64,000 nt of DNA from Loripinus fragilis. Lineage: Eukaryota; Mollusca; Bivalvia; Lucinida; Lucinidae. Positions 10,600 through 23,740 of the stretch are shown one piece after another. The stretch covers positions 70,266,665 through 70,330,664 of the forward strand of contig OZ026517.1 of the NCBI GenBank assembly GCA_964019695.1, written 5' to 3'. How positions within the stretch are numbered: the first letter of the stretch is position 1; every line of letters starts with the position of its first letter. The notes beneath the pieces were generated by a model. It worked only from the letters and a program-made list of their open reading frames with translations, had not been told where the DNA came from and made no database searches. The position numbers and the translations under genes are program-made.

Positions 10600-11720
10600 G
10601 ACATATGCGGCTATTTCCAATGCGCACCTTTCCCCCGTCTGCAAACGGGGAAAGTTGTCTGGGTCCTGTCTTTCGACCCTTAACGGATTCGGATCGACAC
10701 AGCTTCCGATATTCTTATGTCATATCGGTGTTCCGACATTTTCTTCACAAAATAACTAATTAAAGTGTGTTCGAAATATCTATTGACATCTTTTCAGAAC
10801 TGATCGTCTCAGCACTAAAGACAGATAAATGTAGCTCAGTCAAAATCAAACGACGTACACAATAACCCTGGTTACGAATACGATAGTGGCCGAGTCTATA
10901 CTATTTGTATGGTTATTTCGAGCGACGCACGACCTGACCTCGTGGCCTAGTGGTTAGCGTGTCTGGCTACAAAGCCAGAGGACCAGGATCGATTCCCGGA
11001 TGCGCACATATTTTCAGTGTGTTTTTTCTTTCTTTTTTAACATATTAATGCTAAATTACTTCATATACTAGTAAAATGGCATCATCAAAACGACCGAAAT
11101 GGTCATCCCCGAACTTTTTATATTGAATTACGCATGAAACCTATGGGGGTGGGGTTAAATTTGGCCCACTAGAAAGAGAATTAGTTCGGTGACCCCAGAT
11201 TTTTATTCTTTTTTCTGAAAGGTATTATGATAGTCCATGAATTAAAAATAAATTTTCAAGATTTTCAATATCAGATTTTTTAATACATGATTTATTCTAA
11301 AAACAAATTCCATTTTTCGACGAATTGCCAAAATATATCATGCAGTATCTTGTCACAGCATGGGATAACAAGTAAACATGCACATTTTCTTAAAAGTTTG
11401 AGGTCATGGGCAGTAATTTAAGTTAAAAGAAAGAAGCTGGCTGAAGATTACAACCGTTTTAGCTCGATAATTAGGACTAGAGTTATCATTTTATATTTCT
11501 AGAAAATTGGTCAAATGCTGTAATCTTCAATATGAGATTCTGAAAAAATAAGCACGATGACATATCTTTTTTATTTCATAAATGGATAGCCCATACATAA
11601 AACAAACTGTAAGCAAAGTATTAAAAATATTTCAATATTGGAAGTATTTAGTAGCATATGTCCTTAAGTATTGGCCTTTTACATGTTTAAGTATCAGGCC
11701 TTTAGTTTATTGAGCGTAAC
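10600..11720 (+). mobile_element. Unclassified dispersed element, copy A (with tRNA-like segment)
   Basis: It has three parts. The head (10600-10830) contains GGGAAAGTTGTCTGGGTCCT and CTTATGTCATATCGGTGTTC. The middle (10935-11010) is tRNA-like, with box A TGGCCTAGTGG and box B GGATCGATTCC. The body (11040-11720) contains GGGGTTAAATTTGGCCCAC and GGTCAAATGCTG. Relatives are at 33351-33540 (head only), 37735-38500 (tRNA-like plus body) and 38566-39200 (head plus body). No ORF is visible, so it is probably non-autonomous. Confidence 0.7.
10935..11010 (+). repeat. tRNA-like segment inside copy A
   Basis: GACCTCGTGGCCTAGTGGTT ... CTGGCTACAAAGCCAG ... GGATCGATTCCCGG gives a D-arm, an anticodon-like stem and a T-arm, but the acceptor ends do not pair (GACCTCG against TGCGCAC). 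It is a tRNA-derived promoter segment rather than a tRNA gene. A diverged copy is at 37757-37832. Confidence 0.65.
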
Positions 11721-12489
11721 CAATATATTTTTTCTGATTTCTCAACCAAAACATATGATGTGGGTACTCTAAATAACCGTTTCAATGAGACGGTACTTTT
11801 GAGCACCAAAACGCATGGATAAGAAATGTTTCCAATAAACGCTCATATTCTATGCAAACCTGTGAGTTAGCTTCAGTGACCTGCTTTGTAGTCTGCTATG
11901 TGAGTTTAAATACATGGGAGAGATGGAATGGGGTGGAGTTATTATTGGTGAATGTTGCGTCTTTTAGCTACCAATCCGCATAAAACATGCATCCTTCTTT
12001 ATTGTTGCTAGTGAAAATTGTCTGAAAAAGCAGATTTCAGTTATAGTTATAGAATAAATCATGTACTTGTGCTTGATAGATAATTGTCACATTTCGTCGA
12101 CAGTCGTATCATTCACAGTACGATAGCCTCGACAGCGTTATCACTGGCACTTGACAGCCATATCATGGTATTTTTCTGGGGTCCATAAAATCTTCCATAG
12201 CGCAACAAATATGCTATTCGCACTTGATTGAAGAAGCACATATGACAAATAATATAAATAGGGCGTTTCATTGCTGTCACATCATTCTTAATTCGTGAGA
12301 TTACTGATTTTCTATGAAAACTGATCTATTCGAAAGAACCTGTAATTTATAGTGTTTTTTCGACGTCACAAACTTATAAAAAATAATCAGACAAATAGCA
12401 CATTGTCTCTTGAAAAAGCTCTATAGCATGTGTAGATGGTTAAACTTACGCTATGACCCCTCCATAGGCGTTTAAGTCAGGACCCCCCT
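11721..12489. other. AT-rich non-coding stretch
   Basis: No gene seen. It includes the subterminal GTCGACAG-type motifs at 12085-12170 belonging to the 2311/12596 inverted-repeat pair. Confidence 0.5.
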
Positions 12490-12596
12490 ATACCGACAGC
12501 CGTACCGACCGGTCGCAAGCCCCACTCCTCGGTCGATAGCAGCTTTACGCAGTACCGTCCCGGTCGCCAGCAAAAATAGCGAAATTGGTATTACCC
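12490..12596 (-). repeat. Right terminal inverted repeat partner
   Basis: Ends GGTATTACCC and is the inverted match of 2311-2415. Interior to it, at about 12085-12170, the reverse strand holds diverged forms of the same subterminal motif (TACGACTGTCGACGA, TAACGCTGTCGAGG, TATGGCTGTCAAG). Similar motifs at both ends argue for one element, or two relatives of it, rather than a chance match. Confidence 0.7.
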
Positions 12597-13964
12597 CCAT
12601 GTTCTAAGTCCTTCGTCTGTAACAAATGTTCAAAAAAAAGTTCTTTAATTCCTATTTTCATCTTGTTTGGGTTAAACCGTATGTCATTCTCTAGAGCTCT
12701 GTCAAGAACGTGTATTAAAGATCTCTATTCTAATGATTAATTTCCATTTTCACATATTTAGGCTATTTACACCTTATAACTGGCAATAGAGGTTGAGCAA
12801 TCAACATTAAAGTATGCATATGAGCATATCACCTCAAGTATTGGCGTAGAGATTTTATATCTGACAATTTACATTGCACTGGAATGTACAATGTCTTCTT
12901 CAGCACTTTCACAATGAAACGAAATAATTACTATAAACACATTCAACTTTGATGGATAGTTTGTTGCTGTTAATATATATCAGGTAACGTAGGAAACAGC
13001 ATTGTCCCTTGCATAACTGGATAAAAATACTAGTTTTAAAAGTGTGGGAAGTAGACTCAAATTTTACCTGTGCCTGGCAACAAGCCTGGGGCTCAGAATA
13101 TATTTGAGTCTTCTCTCCACATTTTATATAAAATTTTTCAATTATGGACCAATTATTCTAAATAAACACTTATTTAAGAATTAGCCTTATTCACGGTGTA
13201 GCATCGACTCCGGAACTTGCTACCAGGTGAATCGAATGTCAAGACAGACATGACATGTAGTGGGGTGAGTCAAACGTTTTTTTAGTGGTTTGTAATGAGC
13301 GCCTGCCTTCGAAGTGAATAGAATTCATCTTTAGAGAAGTCAAATACTTGTCCGTGCCCGCCAAAATGACCAATTCTTGCTGTATATCACAAAACATCGT
13401 GAAACACTGCCAGCTGGTACCGCTAAAAACAGCATGTCTCATCGAAAAATGTTTGTTTCTGCATTGTTTAAAACCGTTTTCTGCCTCATTTCAATGCCAA
13501 AATAATGAGCATATTGGAAATCACGTTCGGTATAAGTTTTATTTGTATTGATCTTGATTTGACTGATATATTACCAAAAACAGAAAACGCTTTGAGTACG
13601 GCAATTTACCAGTCCGAAGTTCGGCAACTTGAAAAAAACATCAAATTTACAGTACGGTTATTTGCATCGACATGTTTGTCCGTGAAAACTCCCCAAACCA
13701 CCCTAAACGAACTCCAAAACCAGTCTTTCCAGCTTCAAACAACCTCATGTCCCCAAACGCCTCAGCACCAGATATGGGCCAGCACACGACACTTTGGTAC
13801 TTATCGCATATTCGCAAAAGTTTTATTTTATATGCTGACGCTGACGTAAATCTGAAAGCAGCGAAGGCCCTGGCGAGACTGCGCGGATGCACAGGCTAGT
13901 CTGAGCGTTTGGCTGCTCGTAGTACACAATCTCATGTACATGCGTAAGGGTGTAAATGGGGATT

Positions 13965-14370
13965 ACTGATTAGCGAATTATGGCCATAAAATTTAGCGAT
14001 TACCGAATATTGGCCCTAAAAGTTAACGATTAGCGATTTTAGGGTTAATTTGACCGAATAGCGGAATGTTAAGTGCTATACAGTGATTAGCGAATTTCGG
14101 CCTAAAATTTAATGATAAGCGATTTTTGGTCGAAAAAATACCAAATATCGAAATGACGCGTTTTCGACGGAAAAAAATTATTCCAATTCGTTTTTATAAT
14201 AAACCGTTACTGATAACCGATTTTGGGGGCTATTTTCTTTAAAGATACTGAATTTTGGGTCTTAATTCTTCTGATAACTAATTTTTAGGTGTAAATTTTA
14301 CTGATTAGCGATTTTTGGGTCTAAATTTTACTAATTAGCGATTTTCAGCCCAAATTTTTCTGATTAGCGA
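13965..14370 (+). repeat. Degenerate minisatellite, ~28-55-bp unit
   Basis: The phrase GATTAGCGATTTTTGGGTCT, with variants (GATTAGCGAATTATGGCC, GATAAGCGATTTTTGG, ACTGATAACCGATTTTGGGG), recurs about ten times, separated by AAAATTTA-like spacers. Confidence 0.8.
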
Positions 14371-14452
14371 CTGTCGTGCCGACCAAGAGTGACAGTGACG
14401 TTATATGGTGTTTACAGTCGCTAAGTATATATAGTACAATGCTAGTACAATG

Positions 14453-14731
14453 TTAAACATTAACTTGTACAGTACACCTCACGTTAGAAGATGCCGTTTT
14501 AATCATATCCTGAAGGTTGCTCTCACTGTCACTCTTAGATGGCAGGACAGTAAATTCTATTTGGAAAGGCTGGTTTAATGTGGTGGTTTGGTTAATTTCT
14601 TCAACCGTGGGTGGATATTTGAACATAATATTTCCACTCCTCTTATTACAAATTGTAAAATTAACCTGTACTCTCGATTTCGACTTGAATTGTACTGTAA
14701 GTGCATCGAGATTAGACATCCAGTCATGGTC
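14453..14731 (-). CDS. Possible 3'-terminal exon, unknown protein
   Basis: On the minus strand a splice-acceptor-like ATATTTCAG precedes about 91 codons that end in a stop next to 14453. The reading contains FKSKSRVQVNFTICNKRSGN, then FQIEFTVLPSKSD, and finishes VRCTVQVNV. The alternation of polar and hydrophobic residues looks like beta-strand protein, perhaps an extracellular domain, but I recognise no family. There is no upstream exon in view and no obvious polyadenylation signal close by. It lies inside the 12.6-kb inverted region and I see no partner in the other arm. A chance ORF remains quite possible. Confidence 0.25.
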   Translation of the reverse strand, partial: DHDWMSNLDALTVQFKSKSRVQVNFTICNKRSGNIMFKYPPTVEEINQTTTLNQPFQIEFTVLPSKSDSESNLQDMIKTASSNVRCTVQVNV

Positions 14732-16390
14732 TGAAATATGAATTGTTCAGCGTAGACCAAGCTTTTTTTTGTAAAAATTTAAACTTGTGTTAGTAGTAAG
14801 GGAAATAATTAAGTGATAATACGAGCCGAAGCCCACAGCCACAAAGCCAATTGAATTCAAACTTAAATCGAGTTCAAACGACTCTGGTTACACCAAGACG
14901 AAAACCTCATGGGGGTAGCTAGGACGCTTTGGAGGAGGGGGTGTTAAGCTTCAATACTTGTGGGGACATGATGTTTTGGCAGAGGGGTCCAACTTTTACT
15001 TTTTTGATAGGGGACACTGTTAGCGTGACGAAATCGGGCCACCAGCGAAACGCCACAAACCGATGATGGCCCAACATTGCATGCTAAGTTGGCAACTTTG
15101 TGATTCTTCACTGGACCAGCATTGCAAGGGAAAACTATATTTCTGCGACTTTCAGGGGGATCCAGAGACCACTGCCCCCTCCCCCGGATACACGCATGAA
15201 TACCTGAACATTTTCTGTAAAATACAAGAGGGTCCATGGAAGCACCCCTAAACCTCCACAAAACCATAACCGTAAACTAACCAGCACGTATTCCATACAA
15301 TCTCACGACCAGGATAACCACAACCTTTAAAGCAGACTTTTGCGAATCATGCGTTGGCCTCTCACAGGGCGATTAATACAAGCACTAGCCTATAAAAAAG
15401 TGAAAAACTGGATCCGCGCATCCGCAAATGCGATGAGCAACAAACCCTGGTGCACTTAGACGTACGTGTATGCCCAGTGTGTGTGTGTGAGGGGGGGGGG
15501 GATACTCCCATTTATATATATATACATGAAAATCCCCAAAAAATATTGAAATTAAAAGATTTTGAACCCCCAAAAATGGTCTGAGCCTACTATGTGTGAA
15601 AATATCAGAGTCCTCCTCCCCCCCCCCCCCCCAAGTATGTTAGTACACGAGGCAACGGTTTGTCGAAGGGTGTCATTTATCTGGGCGAGTAAAGGGTTTG
15701 TTATTGAGTTGGTGTGCTTGAGTGTGTGATGGGACAGGGAAAATTGATGTCAGGATTGGTGGTGGTTTGGTGTTTTAATGCTGCCCCATAAATAACATTT
15801 CCGATTTCATCACAAATAATGTCTTATGACGTCACCTTTCAACGTCACGCTCAGTATAGTAAAACCCGGGAACATCTGATTGAATACTTTTACAAATTTG
15901 TACTATGACGTCGCGTCAGATGTTGGTGTTAATTTTAAAAACGTAGGGGTCTTCTCTATTGAAAGTTCTCTATTTCACTTATTCCATTGTACATTTTTAC
16001 AAACTAAACATCAAGGAAAAGGTTATTAATTATATTTTAAATTGATGTAAAACGAAAGACAAAGTAAGATACAAAGAAAAAGTTATCGCTAACATGTTCC
16101 GTATAAATTGCCAATTTTTAGCATGTAGAGACGTAACAGAAATCGTTAGGCGGAGTGTTTTAAAATCCAAAAGTTGTAACTAATAATGCATGAAATATTG
16201 TAATTTTCCCCGCATAGCTACTTTTTGTGCTTATCCTCACGACGACATGCGCGAAATTGGCGTTAATCGGCAAACCAGCCAGAAATAGCCAACCAAGCAA
16301 AGAAACGGAAGGTGTAGAGATTTAAAGAAAACGTTGAAAACGTGGGGTCTGTGTATTTATGTTGATGTATTACTTTTTAGTGCCTCGTGT
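14732..16390. other. Non-coding stretch with homopolymer and GT runs
   Basis: No gene seen. (GT)n plus a G-run lies at 15477-15501, and C-runs at 15612-15633. The 14990-15130 part shares short phrases (CCAGCGAAACGCC) with the 9.3-10.1-kb array. Confidence 0.5.
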
Positions 16391-16399
16391 TTTTGAAAT

Positions 16400-18740
16400 T
16401 CGAAGTATATCACAAAAATGCGTTTTCAAAATATAATTAAGATTTGGATTTATTCTTGATTTTTTCCATATTTAGAGCAAAAATTTGTTATTTTGCTATG
16501 TCTAGCAAAAATGTCACACTCACGCAAATGGCGTCTTCGGAAATATGAGACATTAATTCAATACTAAATGAAAAGATGTTTCTTCAAACTTATTTCGCTC
16601 TAAATAAGATATGTAAATGCGTTTTTCATATATTTTATGCTGTTTTTAAATTAAGCGAAATTGTTAAGAGCAATTCTCTGTAAATATGGAGCGAGTTATA
16701 TAGGAACCATTTCACGCTCCGACTCGGATTTTGATGAAGCTTGCTGACAGTGGTAGTGGTCATGTAAAAACAAGAAATCAAGTGTTAGTTCATTCAATTC
16801 AACCTCCGTTGCCATGGCAACAGCATCCAAAGATTTGGGCCAAAAAACAAGCAAAAATGACATGAAAAATGACATTTTTACCATTAAACTACTCTAAAAA
16901 TGGCTTTTACCAATCACAAACAATGAATTATTTTGAACAAACAGACTTAATATAACCGATTTAGCTGATGGTAGCAGCCTTACGAAAACGCTTAGCCATA
17001 CTTAGCTTTCACTGAAAGTGGGTGGGGTAAGTAGGACCGGAAAACTACGCTTTTGGGGCATTTTTGCACAAACACGACAACTTTGCGCGGCTACTTTCAC
17101 ATACATTTATGTTAATATATAATAGGCCAGGGTATGAAATTTTATAATATGAAAGAAAATGTTTGGGAAGTTACCGTCTTCTTGTCGTTACCATGGTAAC
17201 AAATGTTTCCCTGTAGAAATACTAAAAAAGATAAATATTGCATAAACAATTGATTTATTGCTATATTACAGTGATATAGTCTATTATAAATAAAATATTT
17301 TCATTACTCATACATCTCTCTTATATATGACTTAAAGTCTGCTGCAGATAAGCTATTTTTAGACTTTTAGGGGCATCATAAGGGGTAAAAATTATGATTT
17401 TCAAAATAAAAACCAACCCATTTTGCTAATTTGCCCTTCCAGTACCCCTCAAAATAGCTATTATTTATCACCAATGTGCGATATTTTTAAAAATTTAGAC
17501 TTAAATTTAAGAAATAAGATGAATGCATTCTAATTAAATTATCTAAACATACTTATTTATAAGGAGAAGTGGGTGGGGTAAGTAGGACCTGAAAAACATG
17601 CCTTTTAAGCATTTTAAACACAGTCATCAACCTAAATCATGCATTTAAACTTATATGCATGTTAATACATATTAGAGCAGGATGTTTTATTTTTGTTTTA
17701 TGAAAAAAATGCTTTAGAAGTAATCAGCTTCTGTTCGTAACCATGGCAACAAAAGCTTTACTGTAGGATAACTGAAAAATGACTTTATTGCACAATGGTA
17801 TTAATTCATTGTTATAAGAAATGATAGTATCTATTATAAATCTCTTTATATAATTACTTAATCACATTTCTTACAAATAACAATAAAATAGCCAATAGGA
17901 AAACTGCCTTTGAATTTTTAATGTAATTTTAGTGTTAAAAATTCTGACTTAGACTAGTTAAAACCCAAAACCCAAAAGTTAGGCAAACTTGCGCTCTCAC
18001 TTGTATTGAAATCGCCCATCGTCATCACAATTAATATGGTTTATGTCAGAAAATGCAAATTTTCATTTCAATAGATGGAAATAATTTAATACAGTAGCCT
18101 AATTTATTTGCTACAATATACTTATCTTGCATGAGAAGTGGGTGGGGTAAGTAGGACCCTTGAATTCTCATTAATCATGCAGCAATCTCCCATAGAAGTG
18201 TTTCACATATGGTCTCTCGGATTTTGTAAAAAAATAATGACAATTTATGTATTTTAGTAAAATCAACCACATTCATGTTTGCTCAGCTGTTGGTTTTTCG
18301 GTTGTCATGGCAACAGCTTTCAAATATTTTGGCATAAAATCAATCTAAATTCCTTTAAATTTAGATATACGTTCTACCAGGTCCAGAGCTGTAAATAGAA
18401 AAACTAACATTTGTTTGTGTATTACAACCCCTCTATTTAAATAACTACCCAATTACCAATAAAATTGATTTCATTGCTTTAAAACAGAAAAATATGGATA
18501 GTATGTGAGTTTATTGGACAATGTGATATATTTGTTGCCATGGCAACGTTAGCTTTTGTGACATGTTGTTATTCTTCATAAATGTGTTTTCCAATATGTC
18601 ATTAATATATATGAAACCAATAAGCAAATATATCTTTTATTACCGTTTCTCAGATTTATGCTATGAAACTGATAGAATACTAAAATACCTGTTACTAAAA
18701 CACATACTCTATTTCTGTTGCCATAGCAAACATAAAATGG
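16400..18740 (+). repeat. Left tandem block with GTGGGTGGGG boxes
   Basis: About 560-bp units marked by GTGGGTGGGGTAAGTAGGAC at about 17018, 17569 and 18137, each alternating with an X-box-like palindrome at 16808, 17187, 17737, 18301, 18534 and 18717. The inverted right block at 20860-23290 has the same elements in mirror order. Confidence 0.8.
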
Positions 18741-20860
18741 GTTTCAAACTTGTAGTTGTTGTTGTTGTTGACTTATATTTGGATATTCAAAACAGGGCAA
18801 TTTTGGTTATTCGTGAGAACAGAACTTGCGTACATTTGTACCTGTAATTGTTATAGCTGATTTGTAATACATATGGAGCTATCAGCTACTCTTAACACTG
18901 AGTCTATGGTTAAACAAAAATTAATAAAAGTAAGTAAGGTTGCAAAGATCAGGAATCGATACAATCAAGTACCACACCTGACCCAGGATACCAATGGGAA
19001 AGTGACAAACTCACAGAAGACACCACAAACGAGAGCCAAGAGGTCAGCCCTTTCCCAGCAGGTGACCACGAAGCACATATAAACAGACGCGCACAAAACA
19101 TAGCAAACACAAGACAGAACAAAAACATAAAAGATCCACAAAAGAAGTACCGCCTTGGAACGGTCAGTAAAATATTTTACTGGAGGGCTTAAACCGGTTT
19201 AACGGCGCCAACCTCACCCTTAATTCAGATGTGGATCAAGACATATAGATATTTGGTTTGCATGAAAGACCCCTAACTTATCAATGCATCATCTCCTAAA
19301 ACATATAAATCAAGATATAACAAGGAGATAAAGCAAGGATAAGGACTCAACAGTAAATTAAACTGAATACCGGAGCAAAAGAAATCCAACAGGTAAACCC
19401 CGGTGGGCCCGACAAACAGCCAAAGCATCAGGCCCCTACCATCTCATCAATAGATAAGTCTTTAAGTCGGAACCATCATAGAGTCTGAAGTCCGACCCTC
19501 GGGCACTGTGTGACTTATTTACATACATTTATGCATGCAGAACCTTATAGATCTACTTTTCTTATTATTTTGCATACTATTTTAAATGGTAAATGACAGT
19601 TTGTTCCGCATGCGGCTTATACCATAAATACCTTTTCTGCAAACCCTTTTCATTCTAAAACATATCAACATACTCATTAAAGTACTAGAAAGACCGAAAA
19701 TTATGGGAAAGTCTTATGATTCCAGTCTGAAAATGAAATAAAAAATATATACTACTTCGTTGCTATCTGTATGTGTAGAAACTAGTTTTGAGAAGATTGA
19801 CCAATAAAAGAAAGTTAATCTTAAGAAATGAATAAATATTGTTATCCCACCAATTTTTTTCTACGATTATCTACTCTGACACAATGAAAGAGATAAAAAA
19901 AATGGCTCAAATAGTTGCATAAATACAATTCTGTTGTTGATATATAAAGACAATTGCAGTAGTCATCAAAATGTATAAAAAAAAAATGGGTTATTCAATA
20001 TTTGTTCAATATTTTGGGGACATTGATGCATTCATAAGGCATATTATAATGAATTTTTTACCCCAAAATGCAAAATGAAGGGCATTAACTCATATTTATG
20101 CAAAATTTTATATTATTTAAGTTAACAAATGTAGAGATCTACCAAACCAAATATATTGTGTATGCTTTTACTGAAATCTGATCCCTAGTAAGCAAGTTAT
20201 ATGAGAAAATTTGATTTTCGACCCATTTTTTATGTAAATTTTAGCATTAAAGGGCAATAACTCATATTTGAATAAAATAAAAATGTAGCAGAAACAACTT
20301 TTGACCTACAGTTTGATATAGTAATGGTTCATAACAGCTTTCATCCAATTTAGCTAGTTATTGAGCTTTTACTCACTATACTGCAGTTTTCCCATAACCT
20401 TTCATGATTATGAAAACCTCACTAATACAGTTTATGATTACAGATATTGGTTAAGCCAATCTAACTGGTACACGAAATGCATTAAAGGTACTGATTTCGT
20501 AGTAAAAAAACTACTTTTGAGATAACCTCCTTATATAATACATGTACTTACGGACTTTTAATTTAAAATTTTAACAGAAAATGAGAAGTTTCATAAAAAA
20601 TCTAACGTTCATTCATTTATCTAGGGTTTATATGTCTAAATTTTCCTGATTTTTTGTCAATAATTTTGTCTTTACCATTGGCCTAAATGCTAAAGATGTG
20701 CTTTTCTAATGGTATATTTGAGACGTCCACTTATTTCCCATATCGTGGGGTTGTTAACATTTTTTTGGACTTAATTGGTCAAAATGCTAAGTTCTTCCTT
20801 ACTTTACTTGATAAATGTAGCAGCAGGAGTCAGGTTTTTACAATGAAATTGAGTCAAGTG
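18741..20860. other. Central segment between the inverted arms
   Basis: No gene seen. 18880-19510 is less AT-rich and looks like an inserted dispersed repeat (GGAACGGTCAGTAAAATATT, TAAACCCCGGTGGGCCCGAC). 20070-20290 has a two-copy repeat around GGGCATTAACTCATATTT / GGGCAATAACTCATATTT, about 170 bp apart. Confidence 0.45.
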
Positions 20861-23290
20861 TCCTAAAACATGTGTTTTGATAAAATATACCTCATTTACC
20901 CCATTTTGAGCCTTTTCCCGAACCCTAGATTGAATCAACCCCACAAGTTTATTTTCTAAACTGCTAGCTATTAGTACAATGCCCCAAACATATTTTGATG
21001 ACATTTGTATGCAACACATGTAGAAGTTAGGCATTTTCGATTAAAAATTAGCATTTTGCCTATATAAACCTCTAAAGGGGCTATTACCAAGTACATTTTA
21101 GGGCCTCTCACCACTGATTTGTCAACAAAGTAACATGTGAGTATCATTTTAACATTTTACTTTTTATTGTGTCAGATGTTTTATTTTGTTTTTAATACAA
21201 AAAGGACCTTCATACTGTTGTTGTCCATTTTGGCTCTTTGAAATGGTTATGGTAAGAAGATGGTTACTTCCTTCAACATTTTTTTTCAATGTATTATATA
21301 CCATGTTTATCTTGGTCTTACTAAAGTTTGTAAACCTTTCCAAGTAACCCCGACTTGAAACAATGTGCTTTCAAAAATGTCAACAACTGCCATATTTTAG
21401 TACATTTTTACCCCACCCACTTTTTTGCAACATTGCTATATGACAGAATTACCAAAACGATTAACCATACCATCCTTGTATTCACATTGAGCAATACTGC
21501 CTAATACACGTTAACCTAAGGTCAAAATTTTTCATTCTAAAAGTTGCATTTGCGCAAAGTATGTCTATTTTTACTGATTCTCTGCCATATTTTAGTACAT
21601 TTTTACCCCACCCACTTTTTGCAACATTGCTATATTACAGAATTACCAAAATTATTAACCATACCATCCTTGTATTCACTTTGACCAATACTGCCTATTA
21701 CAAGTTAACCTAAGGTCAAAATTTTTCATTCTAAAAGTTGCATTTGCGCAATGTATGTCTATTTTCACTGATTTTCGGGCACTATTTGGTAAAAAAAAAT
21801 GACACCTCATTTACTCCCTTTTGAGCCCATTTTCGACCCCTCAATTGAGACAACGTCCTATATCTATTTTTCATAAAAAACTAGCTATTAGATCAATGAC
21901 TTGAAAATATTTTATTGTAATTTCTTCGCTACTTATACATGAGTTTGGCATTTTTTACAAAATAGTGGGGGTTTTTTTTGCCTACAGAGACCTCTAAAAG
22001 GGCTATTATCAGGTCCCTTTTAGGGCCTTGCACCACTTACTTGTCAAAAAGCAAAATACAAGTATTATTTCAACATTTTATTGTTTATTGTGTCAAATGT
22101 CTTCACGTTCTGCAATACAAAACGCCTTATAAGCTGCAATTGTCCATTTTGGATTTTTAAGACGGTGGCATCAGGGTTGCCATAGTAACGATAAGAAGGT
22201 GGTAACTTCTTCAATTTTTTTTTCAATTAATTACAGACCATATTTAGCTTGGTCTTACTAAAGTGTGCAAACCTTTCCAAGTAACCCTGACTTGCAACCA
22301 TATGGTTTCAAAAATGTCGAAAATTACCATATTTATGTACATTGTTACCCCACCCACACTTTTGCAACCATTGCTTTATGACAGAATTACCAAAATTATA
22401 AACCATACACTCCATGTATTCACATTGGGCAATACTGCCAAGTACAAGTAATCACAATGTCAAAAGTTTCTCATTCTAAACGTTGCATAAGCACAATATA
22501 TGTCTATTTTTTCTGATTTTTGGGCACTATTTGGTCAAAAAATTTGACGCCTCATTTACCCCCTTTTGAACCCCTTTTGGACTTCATATATTGGTACAAC
22601 ACCCTATATTTTTTTTTATAAAATGCTAGCTATAAGATCAATGACTTATACATATTTTAATGTTATTTCTACACTTCTTATACATGAGTTTTGCATGTTT
22701 TATTTTTAAAAAAAGGGCTTTTTTCCCTATGTAGACCTCTAAAAGGGCTATTATCAGGTCCCCTTTAGGGCCTTGCACCACTAATTTGTCACAAAAGCAA
22801 AATATAAGCATTATTTCAACATTTAATTGTTGATTGTGCCAGATGACTTCATGTTCTGCAATAGAAAATCGCCTTATAAGCTGCATTTGTCTATTTTGGC
22901 TTTTTGAGACGGTGGCATCATAGTTGCCATGGTTACGATAAGAAGACGGTAACTTCCCAAACATTTTTTTCCAATTCATTACATATCATATCTAGGTTTG
23001 TCTTACTAAAGCATGTACATTATTCCGGGTAACCGCGGCTTGCAACAAAATTAGTTCAAAAATGTCGAAAAATGACAAATTTGAGTACCTTGTTACCCCA
23101 CCCACTTTTCTGATACAATTGCTACAAGACAGAAATACCAAATTTAATTACCAGACCCTCCTTGACTTAACATAAAGCAAAACTATGGAGTGCAAGTTGT
23201 CACAAGTTCAAGACTTACTTATTCAAGAAATTGCAACTGTGCAATTTATGTCTATTTTCAGTGATTTTTGGGCACTTTTTGGTCAAAAAC
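20860..23290 (-). repeat. Right tandem block, ~745-bp unit, three copies
   Basis: Unit starts near 20885 (CTCATTTACCCCATTTTGAG), 21803 and 22547. Each contains ACCTCTAAAAGGGCTATTAT, CTTGGTCTTACTAAAG and TTACCCCACCCACTT. The first unit is longer because a ~195-bp piece around the box is repeated (boxes at 21408 and 21604). Other boxes are at 22345 and 23092. X-box-like palindromes lie at 22176, 22923 and 23301. Confidence 0.85.
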
Positions 23291-23740
23291 TTTGGATTCG
23301 GTTACCATGGCAACGGAAGTAAAAATTAAAGAAATAAGCATGAATGATTTGGTTTTGGATGAAAACAAACAAGTACAGAAAGTTTGGTTGAAATCTGAGA
23401 CTATGCGTGAAAAACTTTGCTCCATATTTACAGAGAATCGCTCTTAAATATTGAATGAAATATCGCTAAAATGCTTTGTCTAGCAAAAATGTCACAGACG
23501 CCTTTTTTTTTTACTTTACTAATCGCGTCGTAAAAACGTTAACATTTTAGCGTTATAATATGCGTAAATGCCAAAAACTTAATCGTGCATTTTCTTAAAA
23601 CTTATATACTGATGCATTAGCATAGTCTTGTAGGACACTGTCCTATACAAAGTAATATTAAATAGGTCACTGGCCAGAATTAATTCGAGGAATCTGAATA
23701 TTCAGTGACCTTTACCCCTGTTTTCAGGAATATTCAGGAA

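Noticed and set aside
10935..11010. Functional tRNA gene
   Set aside because: Internal promoter boxes are good but acceptor ends do not pair. The copy at 37757 is similarly defective and both are within a dispersed element.
13505..13849. Overlapping ORFs of 75-114 codons on both strands
   Set aside because: Competing frames of similar length on both strands, no recognisable motif, and located in an inverted-arm repeat.
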